Assembly (NCBI RefSeq): GCF_019175285.1
Contig: NC_056526.1
Location: forward strand, 121,394,599-121,458,598
Source of the DNA: Sceloporus undulatus
Lineage: Eukaryota > Chordata > Lepidosauria > Squamata > Phrynosomatidae
Direction: 5' to 3'
Length of the DNA: 64,000 bases
Part shown: in pieces, positions 35,701 through 50,000 of the stretch
Numbering within the stretch: position 1 is the first letter of the stretch
Layout of the letters: each line of letters begins with the position of its first letter
Position numbers and translations under genes: made by a program
The notes under the pieces: model-generated
Told to the model about the DNA's origin: nothing
The model's database searches: none
The model's input: only the letters and a program-made list of their open reading frames with translations

Positions 35701-37966
35701 GGCAAAACATTAATTGTGCTTTTACTCACTGGTTTAGCAGTTTCCTTTTCTTTCTTTCTTTAAATTAAATTTTATTAGTTTAAAAAGAAAAATACAGTGT
35801 ATTAATTGACATATGTTATATTATATTAAATTATATGTTTCCTTCCCATCTATTCCAAAGGCTCAAGCCAAACTAAAATCTATCCTTGCCTTAATTTACA
35901 TCCTTAACAAACCCTTGAAATAGCTCATGCTGAAAGACAAAACTGTCCAAGATCCCAGTTTAGTGGAGATTCGTGTTAGAATTTTCAGTGTTTTATTCTG
36001 GGGGTATTTACAGGTAACATTTTTTCCCTACAATTGTATTGTTTCAGGTCAAGATACGGCTTCAGGTCAGGATACGGAGTGGAGACTGCCTTGATCGCCT
36101 TGGTCAATGATCTCCATCTGGGCATCGACAGGAAGTGTGACCCTGTTGGTGCTCTTGGACCTCTCAGCGGCCTTTGATACCATTGATGCTGCATGCTGTG
36201 TGGTGTGGCACGTGGTATCATGCTGGCCTGTGGACAGAGCCGGGGCATGCATCATATGGACACTACAACCCAACTCCGTCCCCAGGCCGGCTTTTCTTGC
36301 TGGTCTGCACATCTCCTTACTGATTTAAACACACCAAAGTCCAGTGATTTCAATGGGCTTAAACAAGACTGCATAGACTTGGGCTGCACATTACTCCAAA
36401 TTCAGACTTGTCCTTCTGTCTGGTACACAATGCTTTCTATTTTCCCAGTATAACAAGATTCCAAAGGAAATCAATTGTCTTCTTCCTGCCTTCTGTTCCA
36501 CTTCTACTCCAAAACAACATGTGGAATGACAGCATTGTTTGTCCCAGCAAAACCAAGTTCTTGCTGCATTACAAATAAACGTGCAGGGTTCACCAAAGGT
36601 CTCAGCAGCCACATTGAAAAGTCGGTCAAATAAGACTCCAGAATTGATGAACAGTACAGCAACATTAACCACTGTACTTTTCAGTTATTTATATAGGCAG
36701 TTGATATGAGCATAAGAATAAATACCTACATTGATTATAAACACAAATACTGGCAGTTAAGAACTAGTGCTAAAGTATCTTCTTCTATGGGCCAACAACC
36801 AGACCTTCTTGGGCTAAATGAGGCCTTGACTGTTACCTTCTTGACAAGAGGCTGGTGGGGTTGATCAGCTTCCGTGGGAATGTGCTGGATCCAAACATAA
36901 TCATAGACACAGCACAGTTAACAAAGACTCTGACAAAAATGTGTCTTTTCACAAAAAAATTTGACACCCTCCCAGTCCCCAGTTTTTTCTTTTCCTCTGT
37001 CTAGCTGGAGCAACATTAACATTGGGAGGATAGTGAAGGATTGGTGAAACCCAGAATTTTGATGACAGGTTGCGTCATTATGTCTAGAGTAAACAATGCA
37101 ATAAGGCTTAAGTTATGAAAGAATAGGATCCTACCCTAGGACACTGTAGTTGTGTGTGCCTGCCTACAATACACTAAAGCAAACAGTAGCTGCCTCTAGA
37201 ATCCCTTGCTGACCATTTGGGAACAGTACAATGGAAAGAAAAGTGGAGAGTAGATTAGCCTGTTTTACCAGCTGCCCTCACCATATTTTAAAAGCATAGA
37301 TCTGTAAATTTGGCCACCAAGATGGAAATTTTAAAAAATGTGGAGAATGGCGAAAAGAAAAAAAAAATTTTTTTTTTTATTTACTTGATCTGTCTTTTTC
37401 ATTTCACATGTGCATCTATCTTATCAGTTTGGAATAAAAAGTTTGCTCAAACATGTTGACCTGCTATTCTTTTTTGTGATGTAAAAACCTATCTCTATTC
37501 TCTCCATGTTACTTCTGCTTCTGGTACCAAATTTTCTGTTAGAGAAGTAATACCTGGGAACACATCTGATTCGTTAATGGAAGTATATCTGCATATGAAC
37601 TATGGAAATCAGTTGGGTTTAAGTTGTCAACCTAATTAACTTTTGTCATCAGGCAACATATGGTGGAAGGAGACTTTATTCTACTTCCACTAGCCCCATC
37701 AAAGTACTTTTTTGTGCAAATGTCCTACTCTATAACAACAATGGTCAAGTTATTTCAACACTGCATGAAGTTCTGAACTTTTCAATTACCATGAACCAAG
37801 GAGGTAAAGTAAGCTCAGAAATAGTCTCATCTTCTATTAGAAACAGTATCTTCACAGTGAGATACTCCATTGAGAATACAGACCACTACTTTGAGATTTT
37901 TCATAATTTGGGACTTTTGAGGGGAGGAGGGGGGAATAATAAAAAATACAAAAATCTCAACACTTT

Positions 37967-38016
<50 letters not shown>

Positions 38017-41000
38017 ACAATAGTCTATACCAACTGCACTGTTTTCTGTAGAAAATGTAGGATTTATTTTGTACAGACATCAAGGGTTTTCCATAATTTT
38101 TTTCACAAGTCCTAAAGGGCAAAGAATTGTTAAAGAATGTGCAAAATCTCACATGATCTTGCCTAGCAGGGTGGAATACTTTGAGGTTATCCATTCTCGC
38201 ATGCAGGAAAAAATATATATTAATGTCCAAATGCCTTTTGTTTACAGCATTATATGGTGAATAATAGCACAGTCCTGTGCACAATTACTCCATAGTAGAT
38301 TTCACTGAGTTCAATGGGACTTACTTGCAAGTAAGTGGGCACAGGGTTGCAGTCTAAGGATTGCTTTATAAAACAATGTTAATATTCATGGTTAGATGGT
38401 GATTCTATAATACACAGTATTTAAATGAATAAGATATATTGTTATGATCATACTGCTATGGAATTATCTCAAAGAAATACCTTCCTTAAACAAAAGGAAA
38501 GCAAGCTTGTAACAAAGGATGCATTTTTATACACACACATAAAATTATGAATCCCTTTCGGAAGATCTAAGAGTCAAATGATCAATTTCAGAAATGCGTA
38601 TTAAAATGCAGTCAGGTTAGATATGCAAGTTTTCAATTGAAACTGTCACAAAACAGCATTTTGGAACTTTTTGGTTTTTACACTGTGGGATATTTTGGAT
38701 CTGTGGGGGGGAGGTCGTAAAAACCCCAATATCTATATGAATTAATGGTGTAAGGACATGGGGTATGATTGTTGTTTTGGGTATAATCCATGCAACTACA
38801 CATGGTTTTCTGTTTTGAAGATATTCATGCCATGTGGCTCATTACAGCAAAGTTCCATGCTGAAACACTAAATTGGAATTCTTGATGGCAAGCTTTTATA
38901 AACCTATTATCATAGCTGAGGTTGCAATGGAATTTTCTGTCTAATGAGATTGGCTACTCAGAGGAATTTCCATCCTCTCTTGTTGTGCACATCATGCCAA
39001 TTTCTTTGACCATGTGTGTTTTATAAGAAATGTAATGCCTCAGCATGCAAAGCACAGTGTGCTGGGCTCCCTGATTCTGTATTTGCAGCATAATCTCCCT
39101 TTGGGTGGTAAAGTGATTGTGTATGTGTAATGACAATATGTGCCATTTCGAGGTTCTTGGACGAAGGGCAACAAAAATACAATAAAAAAATTAAAAATTA
39201 GTGCTGGGCGGAAAGTACAGGTGCAAGTTGTAATATGGTATGAAATTTCTGTGCTGAAGGGAATAATCTTGTTAGATATTACCAAAATTTACCCAGTCCA
39301 AAATTATGTTTGGAACAGCCGTTCTTCAAATACCACTGGACTCGAATTTCCATCTTTTGCTGCTTCCCACCATCCAACAGTGCTGGGTATTTACTCAGAG
39401 GTTCTGCTGATATAGCTGTCATAAACCAATCCTTCATTCAGACATATAATGGTCAATAGTCATCACCACATCTTGTGGTACTGAATCCCTTCATTTAACA
39501 ATTCTGTTAGTTACTGAAATTAATTTCATAATTTAAATTACCTGAAAAACTATCTGAGATGAAGAATTTTAGTGGACAGAGGAGCCCCTACTGCTGTGAA
39601 ATATGCTACAGCAGTAGCTCCATCTGCTCAGAGTGAACTAAGTCAGACATAGCTCAGCACAATGTTTTCACCAATCAGTGGCTTTCCCAGATAGCCTGGG
39701 TGATAGCAAAGTTTGTTGAGTGTGGTGGGCACAACCCAATCTATCTCCATAGCACTAGATGGAGGAAGGCTTAGAGTTACACAAATGATCTGCAGTGAGT
39801 CTCAGATTGGCAACTCATCTTCTTCTGATGAAGCTATGAGAGAAAAAGTCAAGAATAATTTTTAAAAAAGCAGTTTCAAACCATAGTTTATGAAGTTGGT
39901 TTGCTTCCATTAACCATAATTAAGATTAACTACAAGGCACCAGATCAAATCTGGTCTTGGAAGTTAAGCAGAGTCAGCCCTTGTTGAAATAGTTGTATCA
40001 CCAATGAATACCAGGTACTGTAGACTTTACAATTGGCCCTCTGTATCCATGGCTTGATTTAAAAAAAAAAAAAAAGTCTAAAAAACAAACCTTAATTTTT
40101 GCCATTTTATATAAAGGACACACTTTTACTAAACCATTGTGTATAATAGGATTTGAGCAGCTGTGGATTTTGGTATCCACAGCGGGTGCTGGACCCAAAC
40201 CCTGGAGGATATCAAGGATACATTGAATTTCAGAGGAAAAAAATGGTAAAACCATCTCTGAATATTCCAAGGCAACACACACAAAATATTCACTATGATT
40301 TTAGTTCTCAAAATTCTGTGCTAGCAGAAATCTTCATAAATGCAGAGGTATTACTGTAGGCTTGCTACTAATGTTGCCTCAACATTTACATAGCAAGTTG
40401 GTCTTAGTCAGCCAAAAGATTGACCTTTTGATCTACATCAGCAGCTAGTGAGTAATTCTATCTGTGTTCTGTGCTGAGCTTTCATTTCACATTAATCTCT
40501 TGACCAAAGATGGCTGGCACTGATAGTGACTGTGGTGGCAGGAAAGGAGATAAAATAATGACAACTGTTTCCTTTTCCATTTTTCCTTGATGTCCCTTTG
40601 TGCCAGACTACAGAGAGAGAGAATGAGAGACTGGTGGTCCTGATTCAGCAGCATAAGAAGCAAAGGAACATGATCCATACACAATTCTTTTCTGTAGGAC
40701 CAATTAGGATGATCTACCCCAGAAGCTACTAGATTCTAGATAATTCTGGGAAGGTCAGAACAGTTTCCCCTCTAATAGTGCCCATTGACCACTCCAGATC
40801 TTACTTTGTGGAAGTAATGAAAGCAAAGAATGTATTTTTGTCCATTACCACTGCACTTTCGCAGTATTATCCAGGTGAGCATTTCTGAGTGGTTCAGAAA
40901 CTCTGTGGTTCTATCACAGTGGGAAATCTGAAAGAAATGTTGGCAGCATGCTGGGATGAGCTCAAAGAACATTCTGAGGACACAACTGCTCTTTTCTTTC

Positions 41001-44000
41001 ACAGATCACACAGTTCATGCCAATTAGTCTGGAAAAGTGTCTAGGGTACCATATTGCTGGATTATGTTTGATGATTTTGTGGTTCAACTATATGAATAAG
41101 GTCAATAAGATAATCAGTAGAGTTCATCCAAACATCTATTTGCTTGGCTCTGACTCCATATTACTTACTAAATCTACCAGGGAGAAGATGATTGGCTGGG
41201 GTCCAGGAGGTTATAAATCTCTCCTTTATGAGAGGAAATGGGTTTACTGTCTGTAAAGGAAGTGGCAGTGAGACCACTTCCATGGTGAAAAATCATGGAC
41301 ACAAGAGATCAGAATTAATATAGGCTGATGGTCAATATCATCTTCCTGGTATGGGCAGTGGCTAATACCCAGTCACACTTTAATGAAATTGATGTTCTAG
41401 ATCAGGAGGAAGAATCAAGTGGTCCTCCAGATGCAACACCCAGCATACATCATCAGTGGCTCTACTGCCTAGGGGTGCTGGAAATTGTAGTCTAACAACC
41501 TCTGAAGGACTGCATGAATATCACCCCATTCTAGATCTATTTCAACTGGTAAGGCCTGGCTTTGGTTGGCCTATGGGATGACCTTCTGTTTCTCCTGGAG
41601 CTTTCAGTGCCTTTTGAAACTATTAACCAAAGTATCCTTATGAAAAGGTTTTCTGATTCAAGTGTGCTGCTATAGCTTTGTGGTGATTTTGCTCATATAT
41701 GGATGGCTATCTCCTATAGGTGATACTGGGGGATTTTTGCTCGAACCTATCTTGAGGCCCTATATGGCTCCACCTTATGTTACATGCTATTTAACATGAA
41801 AACACTGAGTGAGGTAATCAGGAGATTTAGAATGTAGTGGCAATTATATGAAGATGACAGATAGTTCTATGTCTCTTTTAAATCAGCCATAGATGAGGTA
41901 GTGGAAGTGCTAAATCAGAGCATGGCCATGAGAGTTTGCTGGGTGATTTCTGATGAACTGAAGCTCAACACAGAGCAGACAAGATGAAGGAATGCCTAGC
42001 GAGTGGTTTGTCTCTCTGGGTAAGTGGTGTCAACTTGTTTCTGAAGAGATTACATTTGGAAGGGATTACAAACAGGGACTGGGAACTTTTTTATGACCTG
42101 AGAGTGCAGTGTCATCAATATGCAGATGCCACTCAATTTTACTACTCCTTTCCAACCCAATCCAAGAAGGCTGTCCTGGTCCTAAACTAGTGTCTGTCAT
42201 CAATGGGCTCATTCCTACTATGAAATACAGCGAAGTGTCATTAGCTGTAAAAGACCCTTAGTTCCCATTTGAAACCGGTTTCTGTCACGATGTGATTGAA
42301 TCCTGTCATGATGAAGTGAGGCAAAGGCAAAAAACCCAGTGTTTTCAAAGAGTACTTCAAAAAAGTTCTTTTGAGAAAAATCGATTCTGAAGCAAGTTCC
42401 ATATGTGGGAACGACAGATCAGAATCTATTCATTCTGGGGGGGGGGGGCAAATGGCAGAAAGGTGTTTATCATCCCTCCTCAGTTTTTGACAGATCCACC
42501 ATTTCCCCACTCTCAATCTGCTGTTGTACTTTTTAAAAAAAATTAAATTGAACACATATTCAATTGATTGCTTTTGCAACTACTTGAAAAGGCATGTAGT
42601 TGCTAAAGCAATCAACTGAATATGCATTCAATTTAATGTAAAACAAAAACCAAAAACCCATCTTCATCTTCCTGCCTTGTTCCCCAGCCTGGCCTCCATT
42701 TCCCCACCCCTGACATTGCTCCATTGCCATCCTCCTGCCTCCTTCTTCCTCCCCCTTGCTCCAGTCCCTGCCCCCTCCAGGCCCACAGTCCCAACCCACC
42801 TTTGGCAGCCTCACCGGGCAGACTGGCCAGAGCGCTCCTGGGCCCTTCTCTGTCTCCTCCGCCTCCTCCCTCTTCAGCTGAGAGAGTGTGACTCATCAGA
42901 GAGAGTGTGACTTGCTCCTTCTTGTCCTTCCCCTCCCATATTCACTATGATTTTTGTTCTCAAAATTCTGTGCTAACAGAAACCGTCATGAATGCAGAGG
43001 TATTATTGTAGGCTTGCTACAAAGATTGCTTCAACATTTACTTAGCAAGTTGGTCTTATTCAGCCAAAAGATTGACCTTTTGATCTACATCCAAGCATGG
43101 CACAGGCTCGGAGAGGACCCCTGGGGTCCCCCTTGCCATGCTTGGATCCAGCAAGCCAAGCATGGCATGGGTCCGGAGAGGATCCCTGGAGGTTCCCCTC
43201 CCTGCCATGCTTGGATTGAGCCCGTGGGTCCTCCTTTTCCAGGACATGCTCTACATTTCAGCCCCCACCCCCAAGGCTTGTAAGTCTGGGCTGCCTATGT
43301 CACAATTGACATGTCTTTTGAAACTGGGCAACTAGTGGGAACAACAACCGAGTCACAAATAGAATCGATTTCATAGAGGTGAGAATGAGGATCCTTTTGG
43401 AATCGAATTGCAAAAGGCAGCGAGAGCGAATCAGGATTCGCTTGAAACTACAAGTGGGAATGACCCCAAAAATGGACTGGATGAGGGCAAACAAGTTGAA
43501 ACTTAATCCAGACAAGATGGAGGTGCTCCTGGTCAGTTGGAAGGCAGATCAGGGAATGGGGATACAGCCTGTGTTAGATGGGGTCACACTCCCTCTGTAG
43601 ACACAGGTTTGCAGTTTGGGGGTAGTCCTGGACTTACATGTGGACCTGGAGGCTTCCGAGTGTTCGGAAACGTCTGCTGGTTCAAAGAGCTGCAGCCAGG
43701 CTGTTAACTGGGGCAGGTTACAGAGACCACACAACGTCCCTGTTGAAACAGCTCCATTGGCTGCCAGTTTGTTTCAAAGTGCTGGTTATGTCCTATAAAG
43801 CCCTATATGGCTTGGGTCTATGCTATACATCAGACCATATCTCCCAGTATGAACTGGCCCGGGCTCTGAGATCCTCTGCAGAAGTCCTTCATGAATTGCA
43901 GTGATCCCTGAAAAAAAAGTTTCCATCTTCAAATGCACTAGTCCCGGCTTCTACCAACCTAGCAATTTGAAAGCATTTGTGTAGTCAATTGTCTTTTAAG

Positions 44001-47000
44001 GAACTTCATAACAAAGAATCTGCACTTAAGTTTTCTTGTTTTTCCTTGCCCATTCCTTTGGCTTTTGTACTATGTCTTTTTAGATCAGTAAGTCTGAGGG
44101 AAAGGAATGTCTTGTTTATTTATAATTAACATATAAACTCTTTCCGAGCCTTTCCAGCTGTAGAGTGGAGTATAAACACAAGAGACAGTCAGAAAGAGAG
44201 ACAGACAGCTTCCATCTGTGGTAAGTCGAATTATGTGTGGGCACGGCAAAATGTTTTCCTCTAAAATGCAACTACATTGAGAAATTTGGCTCCTAAGTCA
44301 GGAAAGTTTTAGTGTTATTAAGACTTGAAAATTAAAATAGTTTAATAAGCTATTTCCTTCATCTCTAAATAATCAGAGAACTGTTACAAATGATCACAAA
44401 CAGGAGATATAGTAAATCTGGAAATAATAAATAATATTTGTACTTATACCCTACTTCTTTTGTTATCACTGTGCATTCAGGGTGGCTTCCAGTTACCCAG
44501 CTGATGTCATAGAGAGCATTATATTTCTGCATGTGCCTGGTTGGAATTCCATGCAAACAAGTGAGTGGGGCTGGAGGAAAAGGGGTGCATCCCTCTGGCT
44601 TTCCCCTTGTTCAGAACAGAAACTATAAGCTGAGAGAGGAAGCGGCTGTTCTCTGTACCCAGAAGGGTGTGAGAAGCTGGTGCCACCAAACTAAGCACAG
44701 AAATGTAATGGGATGGTGGGGGGTGGATGGACAAAGTACTCTGCCTCTTCCCTACCTGCCTTTAGCAGGGTGGGCTTATTTGTATTAATGAACACTCTCT
44801 AATTCCCCTATAACATGTCTGCAGATTTTTTAAAATAGCATTTTTTTGCTGTTTGGGAAATGTTTTCTCCTGCTTTTAAGTGTAAAATAATATTTAACCC
44901 ATCAATATTATTTCATAGAAGTTTTTGAAAATAACAGCTTTGTGGGTGCATGTTTGTTCATGAAATAAGAACCAGAATGATGAGAGGTCTTTGCAGGAAA
45001 AATCACCCTCTAGTCCAGTGGTTCCCAACCTGTGGGTCAGGACCCCTTTGGGGGTCAAATGACCCTTTCATGGGGGTCGTCTAAGACCATTGGAAAACAC
45101 CTATTTAATTACAGTTATGAAGTAGCAATGAAAATAATTTCATGGGTTTGGGTCGCCACAACATGAGGAACTGTATTAAAGGGTCGCGGCATCAGGAAGG
45201 TTGGGAACCACTGCTATAGTCCCATCTGCCACTTGCAACACATCTCCTCTTACATTTGCAAATTATTGTAACAGTTGTTGTTAATGAGTCAATTCTGACC
45301 TGTGGCAACCCTGTGAATGAGGCATCTCCAAGACTCCCTGTCCTCAACAGACTGCTCAGTTCCTGCAGACTTGGGAACACTGATTCTGTTGACTGCATGA
45401 TTGGCAGGTTGGTAGCTCAAGGCCCAAGTGATGTATGATGGGCTAAGCTCCCATCACTAGTCTCAGCTTCTGCCAACCTAGCAGTTTGAAAGCATGCAAA
45501 TACAAGTAGATAAACAGGTACCACTTTGGTGGGAAGGTAACAACTCTCTGTGCAGTCATGCTGACCACACGACTTACAGAATGGTCTTTGACTATGCTGA
45601 CTTTTTGGCTTAGTAACAGAATAACAGAACCACCCCAGTCAGACATGACTTGACATCCTTGTCAAAGGGGAATACCTTTACCTTTTACCTCTTTGATTAA
45701 GTCTATCCATCTGGTGTGTGGTTTTCCTCTCTTTCTACTGCCCTCTATCTTTCCAAGCATTATCACTTTTTCTAGTGAGTCGTGTCTTCTCACGATGTGG
45801 CTAAAGTACAACAGCCTCAATTTAGTCATCTTGGCTTCTAGGGAAAATTGAGATTTGATTTGCTCTTGCACCTATTTGTTTGTCTTTTTAATCATCCGTG
45901 ATATCTGCAGAACCTTTCTCCAGCACCATATCTCAAATGAATTAAGCAGAGCAGTGGAGGATAGAGGGTCTTGGAGATGTCTCATCCATAGGGTCGCCAT
46001 GAGCTGAGATCTACTCGAGGGCAGTTAACAACAAATGGATGTGAGGGCTGCTCCACAAGGAAACTGCCCCACTTCCTCTGTCAGTATAAGGCAAAACTGC
46101 TATGTTACACATATTATCAATAAATCTTTTTGCTGTTTTACCTATGAACACAGAACATTCCCTGTGAGAGAAATACAGTGCGCCCTTACTTTACGCGGGG
46201 GATCCATTCTCATGCCCATAGTGTGTATGATGCAGGCGCACTGTATATTCTACGAACTAGCTTCTTCTTACCAAAGGCCCTCTATTTTTATATGTATAAT
46301 TATTAATATTTGGAGAGTAGCTTTACCTTCATAAACATACTAAATCCTGTCTTCAGAAGATCTGTGAGTCCAGAAGACATATGTTCAATATCAACAGGGT
46401 CAGGCCGATCAGGATTATACACTTCTTCCACCACTTGCTTCAACAATGGTTTATAAGAGGCCTGCAAAAAAAGGAATGCACTGAAAATAAGTTAAGAGGG
46501 CAGAATATACTTGTAGAATTCTCTGCATGGGATATTGTTATAGCCATAATGATAATTATTAAAATTAAAAGGACAAATAGCTCTTGTTGACTGAAGGAGA
46601 TAGTGAACACACAAAAGGGAAGAGAGGGAGGGGAAAAAACATACAAAAGAGTTTCAATACTGTGCCTCTACTTGAAGCAAGCTAACTCTGTTCTATCTTG
46701 TTGCCTACATCTGAAAATGATTTGGCTATTTACTACTTAAAACTGGATTGTACAAATATCAGTTTGTGCATTCACACCTACTGTACAAAAATGCAGATAT
46801 TGAAGTCTAAAATTATAAACCCCTCTATTTCAAGTTGAGTGAAATTTTAATATAATTTGAAAATTCCAAAGGAAGTAGAAGAGAATTGCATAGAAAACTG
46901 CACATGGGAAGTTCTTGGTTCTGTCTCTCTTTCTGGCTTTGCCATCAATTACCATCAAAGGCCATCAATGATCTGCTCCCAGCCTTGCACAACTTTAGAG

Positions 47001-50000
47001 TTATCATGACTTTGGAGGCACGGATCTATCACTGATGGATAAGTGCCTCATTGTGGTAATGACAGCAAATATAATATCATCAGATGATAATTTTGAGGCC
47101 TACAGGATTTTGACAAACATAAGTGAGCAGTTTTAGCATTAACTGAGACCAATGGATCTAGGCATGTAATAGTGACACTCTATTCTGCTTTGGTCGGACC
47201 TTACCTGGAATACTGTGTACAGTTCTGGGCACCAAAATTCAAGAGGCATATTGAAAAGCTGGAACATGTCCAGAGGAGGGTGACCAAAATGGTGACTGAT
47301 CTGGAAATCATGCCCTATAAGGAGCAGCTTAGAAAGCTGGGTGTGTTTAACTTGGAAAGAAAAGGTTAAGAGGTAACATGATAGCCATGTTGAAATATTT
47401 GAAAGGATGTCATATTTAAGATGGAGAAAGCTTGTTTTTTTTGCTGCTCCAGAGAACAGAACACAGAGTAATGGATTCAAACTAGAAGAAAAGATATAAG
47501 GAAGAACTTCCTGACACTAAGAGCTGTTTGACAGTGGAATATGCTGCCTTGGAGTGTAGTGGGGTCTCCTTCTTTTGAGGTTTTTAAATAGAGGCTGGAT
47601 GGCCATCTATCAGGAGTGCTATGATTGTGTTTTCCTGCATAGCAGGAGGTTGGACTGGATGGCCCTTGTGGTGTCTTCCAACTCTTATGATTCTATGTGT
47701 ATTATTTCAAAATAACTATGAAAATAATTGGAAATAAATTAAAAATGATTTAGAACAATGGGGAAACTTAAATTTATTCCTTATGGGGAGGACTGCAGTA
47801 ATAAAAGCAAATACCTTGCCAAGACTTCTATTTTACTTTCAAATGATCTCCATAATAACAAATAGAATATCCTTTATGCAATGGCTGAGAAATATTTTCA
47901 GATTTTTCTAGCAGGCAAAGAAACCCAAAATAAAATTTAAAACATTGTATGATGCTAAAGAAAGGGGTGGTCTGGGATTTCCTAATATCAAATTTTATTA
48001 TGTTATTTTGGGTTGTTGAAATAATTGATTTTATTTAGAAATGAAAGAGCTTTGGAACTTGAGAGTTATGAGTTAAGATTTGTGTGACGTTGTTATCTTT
48101 GGTATGCTGGATTTAAAAGTGATTGTCTCAGAAAGGCTCTTTTCCTAGTTTGGTATAAATACAAGCAAAGATTTTTTTTCCCTAAGATAATATTAGCCAC
48201 CTCTCTACAATAACCTTATTTTTAAAGGAAAGAATGGATTATAAATCAGAATTTTTTGTCTTATTATGATGTTTTGTACTTTTAATATGACACTTGGGGG
48301 GTTAAATCAAGGGACAGGCTCCTTAACAAAGTGAAAGAACTTAATTGGTTTCCTTATCTTCAGCTTAAGGAAAGATTTAAACAAGATAAAAGAAATATAG
48401 AAATATAGATTGGAGAAAATGATTTTTACCTAGAACTGTATAAGGATGGTAATCATGTAATTTAAAAAGAATATAAATGACTTTTGTAATTAAAGACAGA
48501 AGATGAACCTATAAAAGATAATATGGAAGGTGGGCCCAAAATGCTGGGCATAATGTACAAATGGATGTATAGGAAAACTAAAGACAGAAAAAAAATCTTT
48601 GTGTAGTAATTTATTAGAAAATATGTACAAGATAATGTACAAATTGCATTTAATTCCAGATAAGTTATCAAAAATGTCTGCCAATACTTCAATGTCGGGG
48701 TTGTCAAGACAATAAATAATCTTTTTTAATATGTGCTGGATTGTAAGAAGGCAAAAGATTATTGGTATAAGATTTACATATTAATTAAAAAATAAATTAA
48801 AGATAGATTCTGCAGTTTCACCAGAAATGTTTTTGCTGAGCATTACTGACAGAGAATTGGATAGTAAATATGGACTACTTCTTCAATATATGTTAACAGC
48901 TGCAAGAACACTGCTTGCCCAAACATGGAAACAGACTGAAACACTGACATGGAAGAATGAACTGCTAAGGTTGCAGAGTTTGTCCAAAATAATGTGAACT
49001 TGTCCAAAATAAAGTTAATGTGAACTTTAAAGAGATTAAGGGCCGAAACAGAAGGTCCTGATCGGGGCGGCTTGGAGCCGCCCCATTCAGGCTGAATCAT
49101 GGCTGTGGCAAACAGATGCCAGCCCCAATTCAGGCAGCTTCTGTCTCATATAGGAGCGAAAAAGATCTGCTCCTATTTGGGGTGGAAAAAAGCTGCCTCT
49201 TTTCACTGGTTCTGGGGTGAATGGCATCTAAACACCACACCCCCAAGTCACCTGGAAGCTGGCCGACGGGTAATTGCTGGCATGACTTCTGGGTGACTTG
49301 TGGGTATGACATGTCTGAATGCCACCTCCCCAAGTCAGCTAGAAGCCGGCTTTAGTGGGCCATCTGTTTTGGCCCTAAGTCAGTTGAAGAGTTTCTGAAA
49401 GGTGGGAAACCATTTATGGATGTTTTGAACAATCATAAATCTAATGATGTAAAAATCTGTGGTTAATTCTAGTAAGTTTAGTTTAGTTTGATCTGTAATT
49501 GTAGAATAATGTACTTGTCATTTTCATCCCACCCATTAAAATTAGTGTTGAGGGGGTGAGAGTTCTTTAGTGTTTTAGTTAATGTTTAGTTAGGTTGTGT
49601 TTACTGTTATATGAGATCAGTGTTTTTGTATGTTTCAATTTTAGCTTACTTTATATAATGTAGCATACAGCTGGTTATGCACATAGACTATATGCACAGT
49701 CTTTTTCTTCTTCTTGGTTTTTGTTATCTTCTATTTTTCTTTTTTTACTTTTTCATATATTCATTATCTTGTTCTTCGTTTGTTTGTATTAAAGATTAAC
49801 AAACATTTAAAAAAAGAAGCACTGCTTTATGTGAAAACTCTAACTCATTTAGATGAGAAAATTTATTTCATCGGTACAATTACTATAGGCAATAACAGTG
49901 AATGACAACCATTTCAATAGTAAGTATGACAATCTACAAAAATTAATTAACGTATTCCATTTGTGGAAAGCAATATTTCATTATGGCACTATTCCAGGAA

